Shown: positions 8,521 to 19,999, counted from the stretch's first letter. The stretch is 64,000 nucleotides of DNA from an uncultured Anaerolineae bacterium (GCA_937943625.1 CALEAD010000016.1:1-64000); one strand, 5' to 3'. The notes: generated from the sequence alone by a model not told the origin. Numbers and translations: made by a program.

Positions 8521-11500
8521 ATGTTCAAGAAAATCACATCACTCTTTATGGGCGATGCCACAGACAAGCTGGTACGCTCGCTCAACCCCATTGTGGAGGC
8601 CGTCGCCCAGCACGAAACAACCTACAAAAGCTATTCAGATGAGCAGCTAAAAGCGGAAACGGCCGTTCTCAAGCAGCGCTATGCCAAAGGAGAAAGCCTG
8701 GATGATTTGCTGCCAGAAGCCTTTGCCCTGGTGCGCGAAGCCTCGGTGCGCACCATCGGCATGCGTCACTACGACGTGCAAATCATGGGCGGCGTGCTGT
8801 TGCACCGGCGCAACGTCGTGGAAATGCGCACCGGCGAAGGCAAGACCCTCGTCGCCACTCTGCCCCTCTACCTCAATGCCCTTACCGGGCGCGGCGTGCA
8901 CCTGGTGACAGTAAACGAATACCTGGCCCGGCGTGACGGCGGCTGGATGGGCAATATCTTCCACGCCCTGGGCCTCACCGTCGGCGTCATCGGCCCGCAG
9001 CAATTTTCTGCCCTCTTTGACCCAGATTATGTCAACCCTGGCGCCGAGCTAGAAGACGAGCGCCTAGTTCACTGGCGCCCCTGCACGCGCCAGCAAGCCT
9101 ATCTGGCCGACATCACTTACGGCATTAGCAGCGAATTTGGCTTCGACTATCTGCGCGACAACATGGCGCTAGATGCCAGCCAGCTGGTACAGCGCGACCT
9201 GCACTTTGCCGTCATTGACGAAGTGGACAACGTGCTGATTGACGAAGCGCGCACGCCGCTGATTATCTCCGGCCCGGCCTCGCAATCTGGCAAGGAATAT
9301 GAACGCTTTGCCCAAATTGTGCGCGGGCTACGCCGCAACACCGCCGGCGAAGATGAAGAACCGAATGGCCACTACGATATTGACGAGAAAAGCCGCAGCA
9401 TCACCCTGACCGACCTGGGCACGGCCGAAATTGAGCGGCGCATTCCCGAAATTGACCACAAAGCGGGTGAAAGCCTGTACGACCCACAGCACTACCAGTT
9501 AACCTATTACCTGGACAACGCGCTACGCGCGCAATACCTGTACAAACGGGATGTGCATTACGTGGTGCAAAATAATGAAGTGCTGATTGTGGACGACTTT
9601 ACCGGCCGTCTCATGCCGGGCCGCCGCTACTCCGAAGGGCTGCACGAAGCCATTGAAGCCAAAGAAGGGGTGGCCGTGCAGCGCGAAACCATCACTGTCG
9701 CCACCATTACGCTGCAAAACTACTTCCGCCTGTATGAAAAGCTGGCCGGCATGACCGGTACGGCCGTTACCGACGCCGAAGAATTCGACAAAATCTACAA
9801 CCTGGGCGTCACGCCGCTGCCCACCAACGTGGAACACATTGTCAAAACGGCCGCCATGCCCTTACGTACCGTCAAAGAAAAAGTAGAAGGGGCGGAAGCC
9901 ATCAAATATGTGGACCCAACTACAGGCAAGCCCATCTTTTTCAAGCGCATTGACTTTCCTGACCAGGTATACGGCACCGCACAGGCCAAAGACCGCGCCA
10001 TCATCGCCGAAATCAAGCGCTTTCACCAGATGGGGCGACCCGTGCTGGTAGGCACAACTTCTGTTGAGCATTCAGAAACCATCCATCACCTGCTGGACAA
10101 AGAGCGAATCCCCCATCGCGTGCTAAACGCCAAAATGCACCAATCCGAGGCGCTGGTGGTGGCACAGGCCGGCCGTAAAGGCGCCGTCACCATCTCTACC
10201 AATATGGCCGGGCGCGGTACAGATATCTTGCTGGGCGGCAATCCCGAAGGGCTGGCGGCGGAAAAGCTGGAAGCACAACTCTTTGACCGCCCCTTGCTGG
10301 CACAACTTGCCATCAACCTGCTGACCGAAGGGGAAGAAAAGGCGCGCGAACTGGCGCGCAAAAACAGCAAGCTGCACGAGGCGCTGGTAGATGAGCTGCT
10401 GCACCTGAAGCAGCAGTTTGATACCGCACTGGCAGAAATTGAGGAGGTGCAGGTCATTGGCTACCTGGCGCGCGTGCTCCAGGCACCCTATGGCATTGAT
10501 TACAACAATCTGTTGCACGTGCTGCGCCTGGTGCGCGGCGGCCGTTTAAGCGAGGCGCGCGAGTTTGTCGAAGGGTTGGAAAAAGACGTGGCACTGGTAG
10601 ATGAGGCGCTGCGGCTGTGGCAAATGCATACCCGCTACCAGACCATTCACACCGATACGCACAAGAAAGCACAATTTCTGGCAGAAATGTTGTTCGACCG
10701 CCACTACAGCGCCCGCGCGGCGCTGATCCGTGCCGTCATGGGGGGCAGGCGTGCCGAGGCAGAAGCCATCGTAGACCAAATCCCCGGCATGGAGCGGAAA
10801 CTGGTAGCGCAAATCGAGGCCATTGTGCGCGAAACGGCCGTTGAGCGGCAACAGGTCTGGGAACTCGGCGGCCTACACGTGGTGGGTTCCGAACGGCATG
10901 AGTCTCGGCGCATAGACAATCAGTTGCGCGGGCGCGCCGCGCGCCAGGGCGACCCTGGCTCTTCGCGCTTCTTCCTTTCCCTGGAAGATGATCTGATGAA
11001 GCGCTTTGGCGGCGAGCGGCTAAAGAGCTTTATGAGCCGCGTGAATATCCCTGAAGACACGCCTATTGAAAACCCCATGCTCGACCGCATCATTGCCAGC
11101 TCTCAAGAGCGCATTGAGGGATACAACTTCGACATTCGCAAAAACGTGGTGGATTACGACGACGTGATGAACCGCCAGCGCCAGGCCATTTACAAGGACC
11201 GGCGCGCCATTTTGCTGGGCGAGGCGCCAGACCTGGACGAAAAAATCGCCGAGGCTTTTGCCAGCAGCATCAACGAGCTGATAGAGAATTACGTCATCAA
11301 TTATCGCACTTTTGCTCGCGGCGAAATTGAGAGCGCCATCCAGGCATTCGCCACAGACGCCACCAATGAGATCAACATAACAGGCGTACTGCGCCAGCTC
11401 CGCTCTCTGCTGCCTGGGGCGCTGGAACTAGACCGGGAAGAGCTGGAAAACCTGCGCGACGACCAGCTGGCTAACCGGCTGATGCGCCTGGTGTATGAAA

Positions 11501-12435
11501 ATGAGGAAGCAGGCACAAATTTATATCAACTGTTGCAGGCCATGGGGCGCTTTTTGCCCCTGCTGCCTCCTGTGCCCAACCTGGGTTCTCTGGCCAGCCG
11601 CAAATCGGGCCAGCTGCAAGCAAAGGAAAATTGGCGGCGCGAATTTTTGCAGCAGGTGGAGACAATCTACAACGAGTTCCTGGCCGCATATATAGACGAG
11701 CAAAAACGGGCAGAAATCTGGCAAACAGCCGTTGCCAAACTCAACGAAGCGTTCAATCATTTCAATCTGCAGGGGCTAAGCCTGAAAACGGCCGGTGTAC
11801 AGCAGCTTCACTTTCGTCATCAAGCCGAAGAGGTGCTGCGGCAGCTCTTGCTGGATAGCCTTTCGGCGCTAGACAGCCAGCAGCTGGTGCAGGCGCTAAA
11901 CGATTACGTGGCCAAACAACAAAAAAAGTGGCGTGCGCAAATTGGGGAAGCGGAATACCGCAACTTCCAGCGCCAGCTTTTACTTTCGGCCATTGATCGC
12001 GAGTGGCGCGACTATCTGACCGCCATGGACGATTTGCGCCGTGAGATTGGGCTAGAGGCCGTCGGGCAGCGTGACCCCAAGGTGCAATATAAAATCCGCT
12101 CAGCGCAAATGTTTGCTGACATGCGTCACAACATTGAGAAAGATGTGGCCAACCGCTTTTTCCATCAAATTGCCACCCATCAGGCATTCGTGCTGCAGCA
12201 GCAAACCAGCCAGGCATATCAGGAGCAGGCACGTGAGGCGGGCTATCAGGTTGTGCAGCGGCAGCAGGGGCGCGGCGTGGAGCTGCGCCGCGATATACCG
12301 AAAGTCGGCCGCAATGATCCATGTCCTTGCGGCAGCGGCAAAAAGTATAAGAACTGCCATATGCGCCAGGATTTAGCGGCGCAGGGGGGCAACGGCCGTG
12401 TGCCAGCCACCAAAAGCAAAAATCGCGCGCGTTAA
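8521..12435 (+). CDS. secA: Preprotein translocase ATPase SecA, enlarged
   Basis: 1304 residues, against about 900 in E. coli. The ATPase motor drives secretory proteins through SecYEG. Seen: Walker A GEGKT, the [22 protein letters not shown]-type box, [34 protein letters not shown], and a C-terminal zinc-binding [13 protein letters not shown] tail. The extra length is partly an insertion of roughly 200 residues between LLGGNPEG (about 570) and [13 protein letters not shown] (about 782) in the second nucleotide-binding fold; it is helical, charged and lacks Cys or a signal. The 8512 ATG is an alternative start; 8521 is preferred because of the -10 box position. The window holds many secreted substrates. 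Confidence 0.96.
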   Translation: MFKKITSLFMGDATDKLVRSLNPIVEAVAQHETTYKSYSDEQLKAETAVLKQRYAKGESLDDLLPEAFALVREASVRTIGMRHYDVQIMGGVLLHRRNVVEMRTGEGKTLVATLPLYLNALTGRGVHLVTVNEYLARRDGGWMGNIFHALGLTVGVIGPQQFSALFDPDYVNPGAELEDERLVHWRPCTRQQAYLADITYGISSEFGFDYLRDNMALDASQLVQRDLHFAVIDEVDNVLIDEARTPLIISGPASQSGKEYERFAQIVRGLRRNTAGEDEEPNGHYDIDEKSRSITLTDLGTAEIERRIPEIDHKAGESLYDPQHYQLTYYLDNALRAQYLYKRDVHYVVQNNEVLIVDDFTGRLMPGRRYSEGLHEAIEAKEGVAVQRETITVATITLQNYFRLYEKLAGMTGTAVTDAEEFDKIYNLGVTPLPTNVEHIVKTAAMPLRTVKEKVEGAEAIKYVDPTTGKPIFFKRIDFPDQVYGTAQAKDRAIIAEIKRFHQMGRPVLVGTTSVEHSETIHHLLDKERIPHRVLNAKMHQSEALVVAQAGRKGAVTISTNMAGRGTDILLGGNPEGLAAEKLEAQLFDRPLLAQLAINLLTEGEEKARELARKNSKLHEALVDELLHLKQQFDTALAEIEEVQVIGYLARVLQAPYGIDYNNLLHVLRLVRGGRLSEAREFVEGLEKDVALVDEALRLWQMHTRYQTIHTDTHKKAQFLAEMLFDRHYSARAALIRAVMGGRRAEAEAIVDQIPGMERKLVAQIEAIVRETAVERQQVWELGGLHVVGSERHESRRIDNQLRGRAARQGDPGSSRFFLSLEDDLMKRFGGERLKSFMSRVNIPEDTPIENPMLDRIIASSQERIEGYNFDIRKNVVDYDDVMNRQRQAIYKDRRAILLGEAPDLDEKIAEAFASSINELIENYVINYRTFARGEIESAIQAFATDATNEINITGVLRQLRSLLPGALELDREELENLRDDQLANRLMRLVYENEEAGTNLYQLLQAMGRFLPLLPPVPNLGSLASRKSGQLQAKENWRREFLQQVETIYNEFLAAYIDEQKRAEIWQTAVAKLNEAFNHFNLQGLSLKTAGVQQLHFRHQAEEVLRQLLLDSLSALDSQQLVQALNDYVAKQQKKWRAQIGEAEYRNFQRQLLLSAIDREWRDYLTAMDDLRREIGLEAVGQRDPKVQYKIRSAQMFADMRHNIEKDVANRFFHQIATHQAFVLQQQTSQAYQEQAREAGYQVVQRQQGRGVELRRDIPKVGRNDPCPCGSGKKYKNCHMRQDLAAQGGNGRVPATKSKNRAR

Positions 12436-12566
12436 GGGTGGGGAGTAGGAGGTAGGAAATAGAAAATGGGGTGTAGGGGAAGGAAGAAGGTTGCTGGTGC
12501 CCCATGAATCTGCAATCCGCAACGCGCAAGCCACAATTCATATCGGGTGGTCATTCAGGAGGGAAG

Positions 12567-15500
12567 ATGCCAGGAGAAAATGATTATTTTCTAGCATTGC
12601 AAGCGTTTCAGACCGAGCTGCAAGCAGCCCAATCATTGGATACCCTGTCAGCCTGTGCGACGGCTTTTTTGCAGCGGCACTTCCCCAAGGCGAAGGTGGC
12701 AATCCGGGAAACGGCCGTTGCTTCTGCCCCCGACACCCATAGCCTGCCGATCAGCCAAACCGGCTACTCACTCACATTTTCGCAGCCATCCCCCCTTGAT
12801 GCCACCGAAGAATCTTTTCTGCAGATGGCGGTGGCACTGATGGCCGCCAGCCCCTACTGCCAAAATCGGCTCCAGCAAACGCGCCAGCTTTTTGAAAAAC
12901 TGGACACCCTGCAAACCATCATTACCCCTGCTCTGCCGTTACAGCCAGTGGCCATAACGTTAGAGCGCATTCATCAGCAAATTATTAATCTCTTCACGAC
13001 CTCAACCTGCTACATTGCCCTTTATGATGCGCAAACGCGCCAGATTCGCTTTCCCTACGTCTACGAGACAAAGCAGTCCGAACAGTGGGAGGCCATTTCC
13101 AGCCTGGATGACAACAGCCTGACCGCCTGGGTAATCTTGAATAATCGCGCCTTTCTTACAGGTAACTGGGCTGAGGAGGAAAAGCCTGTTCCCGGTATTG
13201 TAAATGGCATAACGCCCAGCTCCATCCTCGCCGTGCCAATTGCTACTTCGCAGGAGGTGGTAGGGGTACTGTCGCTCCAAAGCGAGCAGGTAAATGCCTA
13301 TACCGCCCAAGATTTGCAGCGCTTGCAGGCAGTAGCCAGTCAGGTTGCCATTGTTGTGCATAATGCGCAGCTTTATGAACAGGCGCGAGCGCTGGTAGAA
13401 CAAGGGGTGCGTGACTATCAAACGGCCGTTTCCTTGCGTCAGGCCATTTCCGTAGTAAGCGCTTCGCTCGACATAAACACCATGACCAGGAATCTGCTGT
13501 TGGCTCTGTCTAACCTTTTTGCTTTTGACACTGCCTACGTGTTTATTCAGGAAGACGAGGCCTGGCATTATGTCAATGGGTATGATTATTACGAACGGCC
13601 GTTGCTCCATACCCCGGCACAAATTCAGGCCGCCTGGCAAGATAACCCCCTGCTTCAGCGCATCCAAAAAAGCAAAGAACCCCTTATCTTGACTAACGCG
13701 CAGCAAGAAGCAGATTGGCCCTCTGGCTGGGAGCCGCAGACCCAATCCTGGATGGGCGTCCCCCTAGTGCTGCGTAGCCAGTTAGTAGGGGCAATGCTCA
13801 TCAGCAGATACAGTGCGGACACCTTTAGCAAGCACGAGGCATGGCTAGCCATGACCCTGGCCAACCACACGGCCGTTGCCCTGCAAAACGCGCAATTACA
13901 CCAGCAAACAGAACTGCAGCTGCAAGAATTGAGCACTCTGTATCAAGCCAGCGCCACCATGACGGCCAACCTGGACCAGGATTTTGTGTTACAAACAGTG
14001 GCCAGCGAAATGGTGCGCGCCACCCAGGTAGATAGCTGCACCATCTTTGTCTGGGACCAGACATCCCCCAGGCTAACCCTGGCAGCACACGAGAACCAAA
14101 CTAAGGCCAGAAGCACGGAGAGTACAATCAGTGGGCTGAACACACTGGTCAATCTAGAACAGTACCCCGTCATCCAGCGTGTGCTAGAAACACAGGAAAT
14201 TCACAGCCTGCGGCTCGACAACGCCTACAGCCCGCACCAGGTCGCGCTGTTAAAAGCGGCCAATCTGTCCTCAATTCTGCTGGTGCCCCTGAGCCGGCGT
14301 GGCGCCACATTAGGACTGATGGGCCTGGGGCAGCAAAGCCAGACGCGCACCTTTAGCAACAACGACCTGCGCCTGATCCAAAACCTGGCCGAGCAGGCGG
14401 CCGTTGCCATTGAACACGCGCGCCTTTTCAGCCAATCGCAGCGGCGCATTGAAGAGCTGGCCACGTTCCACAAAGTTGTGCTGCAACTCAACGCGCCACT
14501 CAAACTGAGCGTGGTACTCGACACCATCACCGAAGCAGCCATGAAGCTCATTGATGCCAATAACGTCATCATTTACCTGTACTCCGCTGAAAACCAGACT
14601 TTTGTCTTTGGCTCTGCCCTGTGGCGCGATGGCAGCCGGAAATCGGCCGTTAACGCGCCGCGACCAAGCGGCATCACCACCCTGGTTGCCAAACAGGGCA
14701 AACCGATTGTGATTAATGATGCGCGCACGCACCCGCTTTTCCAGGAAAAATCGGCGCAGGCGTGGGGGCTTCATGCCATAGCTGGCTTTCCGCTCAAGCA
14801 GGATGATCAGGTAATTGGTGTTTTTACCACCGCCTATTTGCAACCACATACCTTCAGTGAAGATGAGCTGCTGCTGCTGAACTTGTTGACCGATCAGGCA
14901 GCCATTGCTGTAAAAAATGCGCGCCTCTACGCTCAATCACAGCGCCAGCTACGTGATATGTCTGCCCTGGTAGACATGGCCAAGCAGATTACAAGTAACC
15001 TGAATCTTTCGGCCGTTTTGCAAACAACGGTGCAAATCGTCCAAAAGCTGCTCGGCGCGCGTGCCAGCACCATTACCATGCTCTCCGAAGACAGCACTGA
15101 ACTGGTTATTGAAGCAGCCGCTGGTGTTAGCCAGGAATTTATGCACGCGCGCATGAAGCTGGGTGAAGGCGTATCTGGCGAAGTGGTGCGCCGCGGCACG
15201 CCTATCTACATTCGCGATACCTACAGCGAACCCAACTTTCTCTTCTTCGACGAGGTGGTACGCAGCCTGCTGGTTGTGCCCCTGATTATTCGCAACGAAA
15301 CATGGGGAACCATGACTATAGATAGCGACCGCCCCAATGCGTTCAACCGCGCCGACATTCAGCTCATGACCATTGCCGCCGCTCAAGTAAGCATCGCTAT
15401 CTCAAATGCGCGCCTCTTTGAAGAACTGGAAGAAAGGGCCGCCGAGTTGGCCGTAGCCTATGAGGAATTAAAGGAAAATGACCGCCTGAAAGATGAGTTG

Positions 15501-16169
15501 GTGCAGAACGTGTCTCATGAGCTGCGCACACCGCTTACCTTTGTGAAAGGATACGTAGACCTGCTGCTGGAAGGGGAAATGGGCTTACTAAACCAGGAAC
15601 AGCAAAATGCGCTGCAAATTGTGGCTACCAAGACGGATGAAATCACGCGCCTGATCGCCGACATCATGACCCTGCAGCGCATTGACAGCACCAACCTGGA
15701 ACGAGAAAACACGGCCGTTAACGAACTGATTGAACACGCCGTCACCGCCCATCGCCTGGTAGCAGAAAAGAACGGGTTGGTCATTGAGGTGAACCTGCCA
15801 GATACACCAACCATCGTCTATGTAGACAAAGGGCGCATCAATCAGGTGCTCGATAACCTCATCGGCAATGCACTCAAATTTAGCCCTGACGGCGGCACAG
15901 TCACCATTACCCTGTTAGATGAAGCTGATAAAATCCAGGTTTCCATCACTGACCAGGGAATTGGTATTCCCCCCGATAAGCTACAGCGCATCTTTGAGCG
16001 CTTCTACCAGGTAGACGGCTCCTCGCGCCGCCGCTTTGGCGGTACAGGGCTGGGACTGGCCATTGTCAAACGCATCATTGATGCCCATCATGGTGCCATC
16101 TGGGTTGAAAGTGAAGTCAACCAGGGAAGCACCTTTCACTTCATTTTGCCCAAACAAGCCCAACCATAA
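12567..16169 (+). CDS. Soluble multi-GAF sensor histidine kinase
   Basis: 1200 residues. AGGAGG sits just upstream of the ATG at 12567. No transmembrane segment. Five GAF-type sensor domains follow one another (about 108-275, 291-445, 455-622, 632-788, 798-952), each ending in the helix pattern A..AI.NA.L(F/Y). Then come HisKA with phospho-acceptor H984 (VSHELRTPL) and a HATPase_c domain (about 1082-1195, with GIGIPPDKLQRIFERF and GTGLGLAIVK). No receiver domain and no partner regulator adjacent. Such GAF arrays read small ligands, redox or light cofactors inside the cell; no bilin-binding Cys motif is evident. Adenosine deaminase follows 17 bases later. Confidence 0.93.
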   Translation: MPGENDYFLALQAFQTELQAAQSLDTLSACATAFLQRHFPKAKVAIRETAVASAPDTHSLPISQTGYSLTFSQPSPLDATEESFLQMAVALMAASPYCQNRLQQTRQLFEKLDTLQTIITPALPLQPVAITLERIHQQIINLFTTSTCYIALYDAQTRQIRFPYVYETKQSEQWEAISSLDDNSLTAWVILNNRAFLTGNWAEEEKPVPGIVNGITPSSILAVPIATSQEVVGVLSLQSEQVNAYTAQDLQRLQAVASQVAIVVHNAQLYEQARALVEQGVRDYQTAVSLRQAISVVSASLDINTMTRNLLLALSNLFAFDTAYVFIQEDEAWHYVNGYDYYERPLLHTPAQIQAAWQDNPLLQRIQKSKEPLILTNAQQEADWPSGWEPQTQSWMGVPLVLRSQLVGAMLISRYSADTFSKHEAWLAMTLANHTAVALQNAQLHQQTELQLQELSTLYQASATMTANLDQDFVLQTVASEMVRATQVDSCTIFVWDQTSPRLTLAAHENQTKARSTESTISGLNTLVNLEQYPVIQRVLETQEIHSLRLDNAYSPHQVALLKAANLSSILLVPLSRRGATLGLMGLGQQSQTRTFSNNDLRLIQNLAEQAAVAIEHARLFSQSQRRIEELATFHKVVLQLNAPLKLSVVLDTITEAAMKLIDANNVIIYLYSAENQTFVFGSALWRDGSRKSAVNAPRPSGITTLVAKQGKPIVINDARTHPLFQEKSAQAWGLHAIAGFPLKQDDQVIGVFTTAYLQPHTFSEDELLLLNLLTDQAAIAVKNARLYAQSQRQLRDMSALVDMAKQITSNLNLSAVLQTTVQIVQKLLGARASTITMLSEDSTELVIEAAAGVSQEFMHARMKLGEGVSGEVVRRGTPIYIRDTYSEPNFLFFDEVVRSLLVVPLIIRNETWGTMTIDSDRPNAFNRADIQLMTIAAAQVSIAISNARLFEELEERAAELAVAYEELKENDRLKDELVQNVSHELRTPLTFVKGYVDLLLEGEMGLLNQEQQNALQIVATKTDEITRLIADIMTLQRIDSTNLERENTAVNELIEHAVTAHRLVAEKNGLVIEVNLPDTPTIVYVDKGRINQVLDNLIGNALKFSPDGGTVTITLLDEADKIQVSITDQGIGIPPDKLQRIFERFYQVDGSSRRRFGGTGLGLAIVKRIIDAHHGAIWVESEVNQGSTFHFILPKQAQP

Positions 16170-16186
16170 ACAATGAGCATTTGCCC

Positions 16187-17242
16187 ATGCAAAATGACCA
16201 ACGCCTGACACCAGAAGCCCTGAAGGCCATGCCCAAAATTGACCTGCACCGCCATCTGGAAGGATCTTTGCGGCTGCAAACCTTGTTGGAAATTGCACAG
16301 AAATACGGCCTGGATCTGCCCGCAGCCAATATCGAACGGCTGCGCCCTTACGTGCAAATTACAGACGACCCGCCCAACCATGAAGCATTTCTGGCCAAGT
16401 TCCAGGTGCTGCGCCATTTCTATCGCAGTCCCGAGGCAATTTACCGCCTGGCATATGAGGTCGTGGCCGATGCCGCGCTCGACAACATCCACTATTTGGA
16501 ACTGCGCTTCAGCCCACAAGCGCTGGCGCGCGTGCGCGGTTTTCTGCTCGGCGAAGTAGCCGACTGGGTGATAGCGGCCACACAAAAAGCCAGCCAGGAT
16601 GCCGGCATCGAGATGCGGCTGATCGTGACCCTGGTGCGCCACGACCCCCTGGAACAGGCAAAGCAAGTAGCCGAAGTGGCGTTCGAGCGCCTCGGCGCCG
16701 GCATTGTCGGCCTGGACCTGGCCGGTGACGAGGTACGCTTTCCTGCTGAGCCTTTCATGCCTCTGTTTCAGGAAGCCAGGCGCCTGGGCATGGGCGTTAC
16801 CGTCCATGCGGGGGAATGGGCCAGTGCGGAGGGAGTCCGCCAGGCAATCATGGAACTCCAGGCGGACCGCATTGGTCACGGTGTACGCTCCATTGAAAAT
16901 TCAGACGTGCTGCAACTGGTGCGCGAACGGCAGGTAGCGTTGGAGGTTTGCCTGACCAGCAACTTGCAGACAGGCGTGGTAAAAAATATGATCCATCATC
17001 CCCTGGTGGACTTGCTCAATTTAGGGGTGCGGGTAACGTTGAATACCGATGACCCCAGCGTGAGTAATTTGCTGCTCACCGACGAGTACCGCGTAGCGGT
17101 AGATGTACTGGGGCTGGGGTATGGGGATTTGCACAAGCTGGTGATGAATGCGGTGGAAGCTACTTTTTTGAAAAGCGATGAGCGCGAGCGGCTGCGCGCC
17201 CATTTTTTGACGCACCTGCCACCGCTGGCAAACGCCGCCTAG
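16187..17242 (+). CDS. add: Adenosine deaminase
   Basis: 351 residues. Converts adenosine to inosine in purine salvage. Zinc ligands are in DLHRHLEGS (HxH), HAGEW (His plus the catalytic Glu region) and NTDDPSVSN (Asp). The GHGVRS motif is also present. Length matches the family. ATG at 16187 (MQNDQRLTPEALK) is chosen over a TTG two codons earlier; no ribosome site is visible for either, and the short gap from the kinase suggests co-transcription. The order kinase-add has no clear functional meaning. Confidence 0.93.
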   Translation: MQNDQRLTPEALKAMPKIDLHRHLEGSLRLQTLLEIAQKYGLDLPAANIERLRPYVQITDDPPNHEAFLAKFQVLRHFYRSPEAIYRLAYEVVADAALDNIHYLELRFSPQALARVRGFLLGEVADWVIAATQKASQDAGIEMRLIVTLVRHDPLEQAKQVAEVAFERLGAGIVGLDLAGDEVRFPAEPFMPLFQEARRLGMGVTVHAGEWASAEGVRQAIMELQADRIGHGVRSIENSDVLQLVRERQVALEVCLTSNLQTGVVKNMIHHPLVDLLNLGVRVTLNTDDPSVSNLLLTDEYRVAVDVLGLGYGDLHKLVMNAVEATFLKSDERERLRAHFLTHLPPLANAA

Positions 17243-17304
17243 CGCTTGTGGCAGTTTGTGGTTTGGCTTGTAGGGCTGGCTTTTACACGCCCGGTTCGCT
17301 CCCT

Positions 17305-17342
17305 GGGAAATGACCGCCGGCCGCTAACGACTGACCGGCTAA
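17305..17342. repeat. GACCGC-family repeat fragment
   Basis: A short GACCGCCGGCC...GACTGACCGGC element with internal complementarity, in the spacer between add and the hydrolase remnant. Confidence 0.4.
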
Positions 17343-17399
17343 GCAGCTACCCCACGTTATGTTTTCTTTCTCAGATTGTAGCTGCTGCCCGGCTGCGCC

Positions 17400-18068
17400 G
17401 AACGGCCGTATGACCTTCGTTTGCAAACGCTAACTGACTATGCGCAAGTGGTGTACCAGGCCATCCAGCAAAATTGCGCGCCGCTGCTGCCGGGCACAGG
17501 CATTGGCGGCTCCATTGCCCTGGAGGTTGCACCGCATTACCCACATCCGCTGGCCGGCCTCATTTTGCACGCGCCGGTAGGCACCCGCCTGGACAGTCGC
17601 CTCTTCCCGCGCCTGATGGAGCTGCCGGGGATGCGCCGCCTGGGTCAACGGCTCTTCGCCGCCAGAATAACACGGCCGTTGTTCCGCCGCCTGCTCTTTT
17701 CCCATCCCCTTCCCCCTGAGGTAGTGAACCGCTTCTTTGACGAGTATCACCAATGTCAGGTCTTTGGCCAGATGTTTGACCTGATTACGGCCGACTGGTT
17801 TGCTCGCCTGCGCCCGGTTGATGTCCCGGCAGCGCTGCTGTGGGGTAAGCGCGAGCGTGTGCTGAGCGTGGCGCAACTGGAAGATTACAAGGCGCTGCTG
17901 CCGCGCCACATCATCCGCACCGTGCCTGATTGGGACCATTTCCCCATGCTGGAGCAGCCAGCAGCATTTGCGCGGGAAATTGTAGTGCTCGCGGCAACTG
18001 GTGGAAGAGAGATAGGGATTAAAAAATGGTCAATTGGCAGTTGGCAATTGCCAATCGCTAACTGCTAA
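17400..18068 (+). pseudogene. Decayed alpha/beta hydrolase remnant
   Basis: The open frame reads ERPYDLRLQTLTDYAQVV and then a recognisable alpha/beta hydrolase fold (HAPVGTRLDSRL, LWGKRERVLS, a catalytic His in DWDHFPMLEQP). Two defects are visible. The N-terminal 50 or so residues with the first strands and oxyanion region are missing, and upstream in frame there is a stop at 17379. The nucleophile elbow reads GTGIGGS where G-x-S-x-G is expected, so the Ser is replaced by Gly. The last 20 residues are low-complexity. No ATG is available; a TTG at 17421 is the only candidate. It overlaps the next gene tail to tail by 4 bases. A divergent non-catalytic homologue is the alternative. Confidence 0.6.
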
Positions 18069-19993
18069 TTGCTCCCCCCGCCACACACGGAAGACCAGGA
18101 AACATGCAGCGCCTCCTCCGGCAGTAAATGACCGTCTGCATCGTATGCCGTGTGGCGTGCACCGCTCAGGTAGTCGTAGGCCCCCAACAGCAGGGTGACA
18201 ACGGCCGTTTCCCCTTCCGGCAGATGTTGCGATACCTGCTGCGGCATCTGGCGCACGTCCACGAGTGTAAAAGGGGGCGCCGGCAACAACCCTGGCGGCA
18301 GCCCCAGTGGTGGCCCATCTGCCTGTGTCACCAACCTGCCTGCGCCATCCAACCCTTGCACAAAAAGCGAGGTGGTGGGTGGAACGGGGCTGTGGATGCG
18401 CCAGGTAGTCTGGAGTTCACCTGCTGGCGTACAGGTAAGTTGCAATAGCTCATACGGCCCCAGAGTCGCCAGCAGTGGTGTGGCGGGTGTGGGCGCATTG
18501 GCCAGGCCGGTATAGCGTGCCTGCGGTCCCGCCAGCCAATAATCCACAATGAAAACGTGCTGCGACGGCAGCCAGACCAACGCCGCAAGTGGCGTTTGCG
18601 CGTGCAGGCCATATGGGTAGGTCACTGCGCGCCGCAACTCTGGCACAACTACTGCCTGCACGGGGTGGGATGCGCGCAAATTTTCGCCTATCAGCTCTTC
18701 AACGAAGAGGTAGTCACCCAGCATGGCGACAAACTCTACGCCTACGGCGTAGCGGTTTTGCGGCTGCGCCAGCCACTGCGGCAGATTGACCAGCAAAATG
18801 GCCTCATTCGCCGGCCGGTCGGCCATTTGTGCAGCAACGGCCGTTACCGGGGCCATCAGGCGCGCGTAATCTTGCAGGCGCTGCCAGACAAAATGGGCGC
18901 TGCTGAGGAGGATGAACAGGAAAACGGCCGTTGCCCCCCATCGCCCCCATTTTCGCACCATCGCCTCGTCTAGCAGCAGCGCCCACAGCAGCGCCACGCC
19001 TACAGATGCCAGGTAGAGCAGGCGCGGCCCGTGCAGCAGGTAGTTGGTGGGCAAAGCCAGGCCAATGAGCGCCGCCGCCAGCCCCCACCACCCCCAGGCC
19101 AGGGCCAGCGCCGCGCCCTTTTGCCGCAGCAGCCACCCCGTGCCCATGCCCAACCACAAGAGGCCTGCAAGAATAAGCAAACGGCTGTCGCCCGGCCACA
19201 GGGGGGCAAACCAGGCTGTGGGAAACGCGGCCCCCTGCAGCAGATACCAGCCGCTCTGCGCCAGATTCAGCGCGCCGGCTGCGTCTGTTTGCGGCGCGCG
19301 CTCAATGGGCAAGAAGCGATAGGCGACAAAATAGGCTGCGCCTGACAGCAGCAGCCAAAACCAGGGCGCACGCCAGGCCGCGCGGCGCAGCGGCCACCGT
19401 CCCTGTGCATTCCATTGCAGCAGAAAAGCAAACGCCCCCAGCAACAGCCCTGATTCGTGCGTGAGCAGAGAGAGAATGGCGAAAACGGCCGTTGCCCACC
19501 ACCACCTCCGTTTACCAGTGCGCAGCCCGCTGAGAACGCAGTGCAGCCCCAGCAGCATGAAGTTGGCAATGGTTGGATGCACGTTGTGCCCATACACTGC
19601 CACCGCCTGGTATGAAAACGGATATGCGGCAAAAATCAGCCCGGCCAGCAGCGCCAACCGCCCGCTGCCCCACAGGCGCCAGGCCAGCCAGACCAACAGC
19701 GCCCCATTCAGCGCGTGCTGCGCCACATTCAGGCCATGAAACAGCCAGGGTGGGTAGTAGCCAAACAGCGCCTTGATCAGCAGGATGGGGAAGAAGGTGA
19801 GCGGGCGATAAAAGCCAAAGGCCTCCGTCGGCAGCCAGACGGTGAGCAGGTTCAACGCTTTGGCAATACGAATGTGCAGCAGGGAGTCATAGATGATGGG
19901 TAGGCGCAGGGTAGGCCCGTAGAGGAGCAGAGAAATGGATACGGCCGTTGTCACTACCAGAGCTAATGTATGGCGTCGCCACAGTTCGCGCAT
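18065..19993 (-). CDS. Polytopic membrane protein, glycosyltransferase-like
   Basis: About 642 residues with roughly 10-12 hydrophobic helices in the first two thirds and a soluble C-terminal part of about 230 residues. The first loop holds YDSLLHIRIAKAL and then FYRPLTF, in the position where GT-C (ArnT/PMT-type) glycosyltransferases carry an acidic catalytic residue. This is a weak resemblance. Sugar-lipid glycosyl transfer is a guess. Start: TATAAT (20000-20005, minus strand) lies 6 bases before ATG 19993, so 19993 is preferred over an in-frame ATG at 20008, which would lie upstream of the -10 box. The gene is monocistronic. Confidence 0.6.
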   Translation of the reverse strand: MRELWRRHTLALVVTTAVSISLLLYGPTLRLPIIYDSLLHIRIAKALNLLTVWLPTEAFGFYRPLTFFPILLIKALFGYYPPWLFHGLNVAQHALNGALLVWLAWRLWGSGRLALLAGLIFAAYPFSYQAVAVYGHNVHPTIANFMLLGLHCVLSGLRTGKRRWWWATAVFAILSLLTHESGLLLGAFAFLLQWNAQGRWPLRRAAWRAPWFWLLLSGAAYFVAYRFLPIERAPQTDAAGALNLAQSGWYLLQGAAFPTAWFAPLWPGDSRLLILAGLLWLGMGTGWLLRQKGAALALAWGWWGLAAALIGLALPTNYLLHGPRLLYLASVGVALLWALLLDEAMVRKWGRWGATAVFLFILLSSAHFVWQRLQDYARLMAPVTAVAAQMADRPANEAILLVNLPQWLAQPQNRYAVGVEFVAMLGDYLFVEELIGENLRASHPVQAVVVPELRRAVTYPYGLHAQTPLAALVWLPSQHVFIVDYWLAGPQARYTGLANAPTPATPLLATLGPYELLQLTCTPAGELQTTWRIHSPVPPTTSLFVQGLDGAGRLVTQADGPPLGLPPGLLPAPPFTLVDVRQMPQQVSQHLPEGETAVVTLLLGAYDYLSGARHTAYDADGHLLPEEALHVSWSSVCGGGSN

Positions 19994-19999
19994 GGGGGA

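Noticed and set aside
11762..12541. 259-codon minus-strand frame at the end of secA
   Set aside because: Antisense to the SecA C-terminus and its zinc motif; composition is that of a mirror frame.
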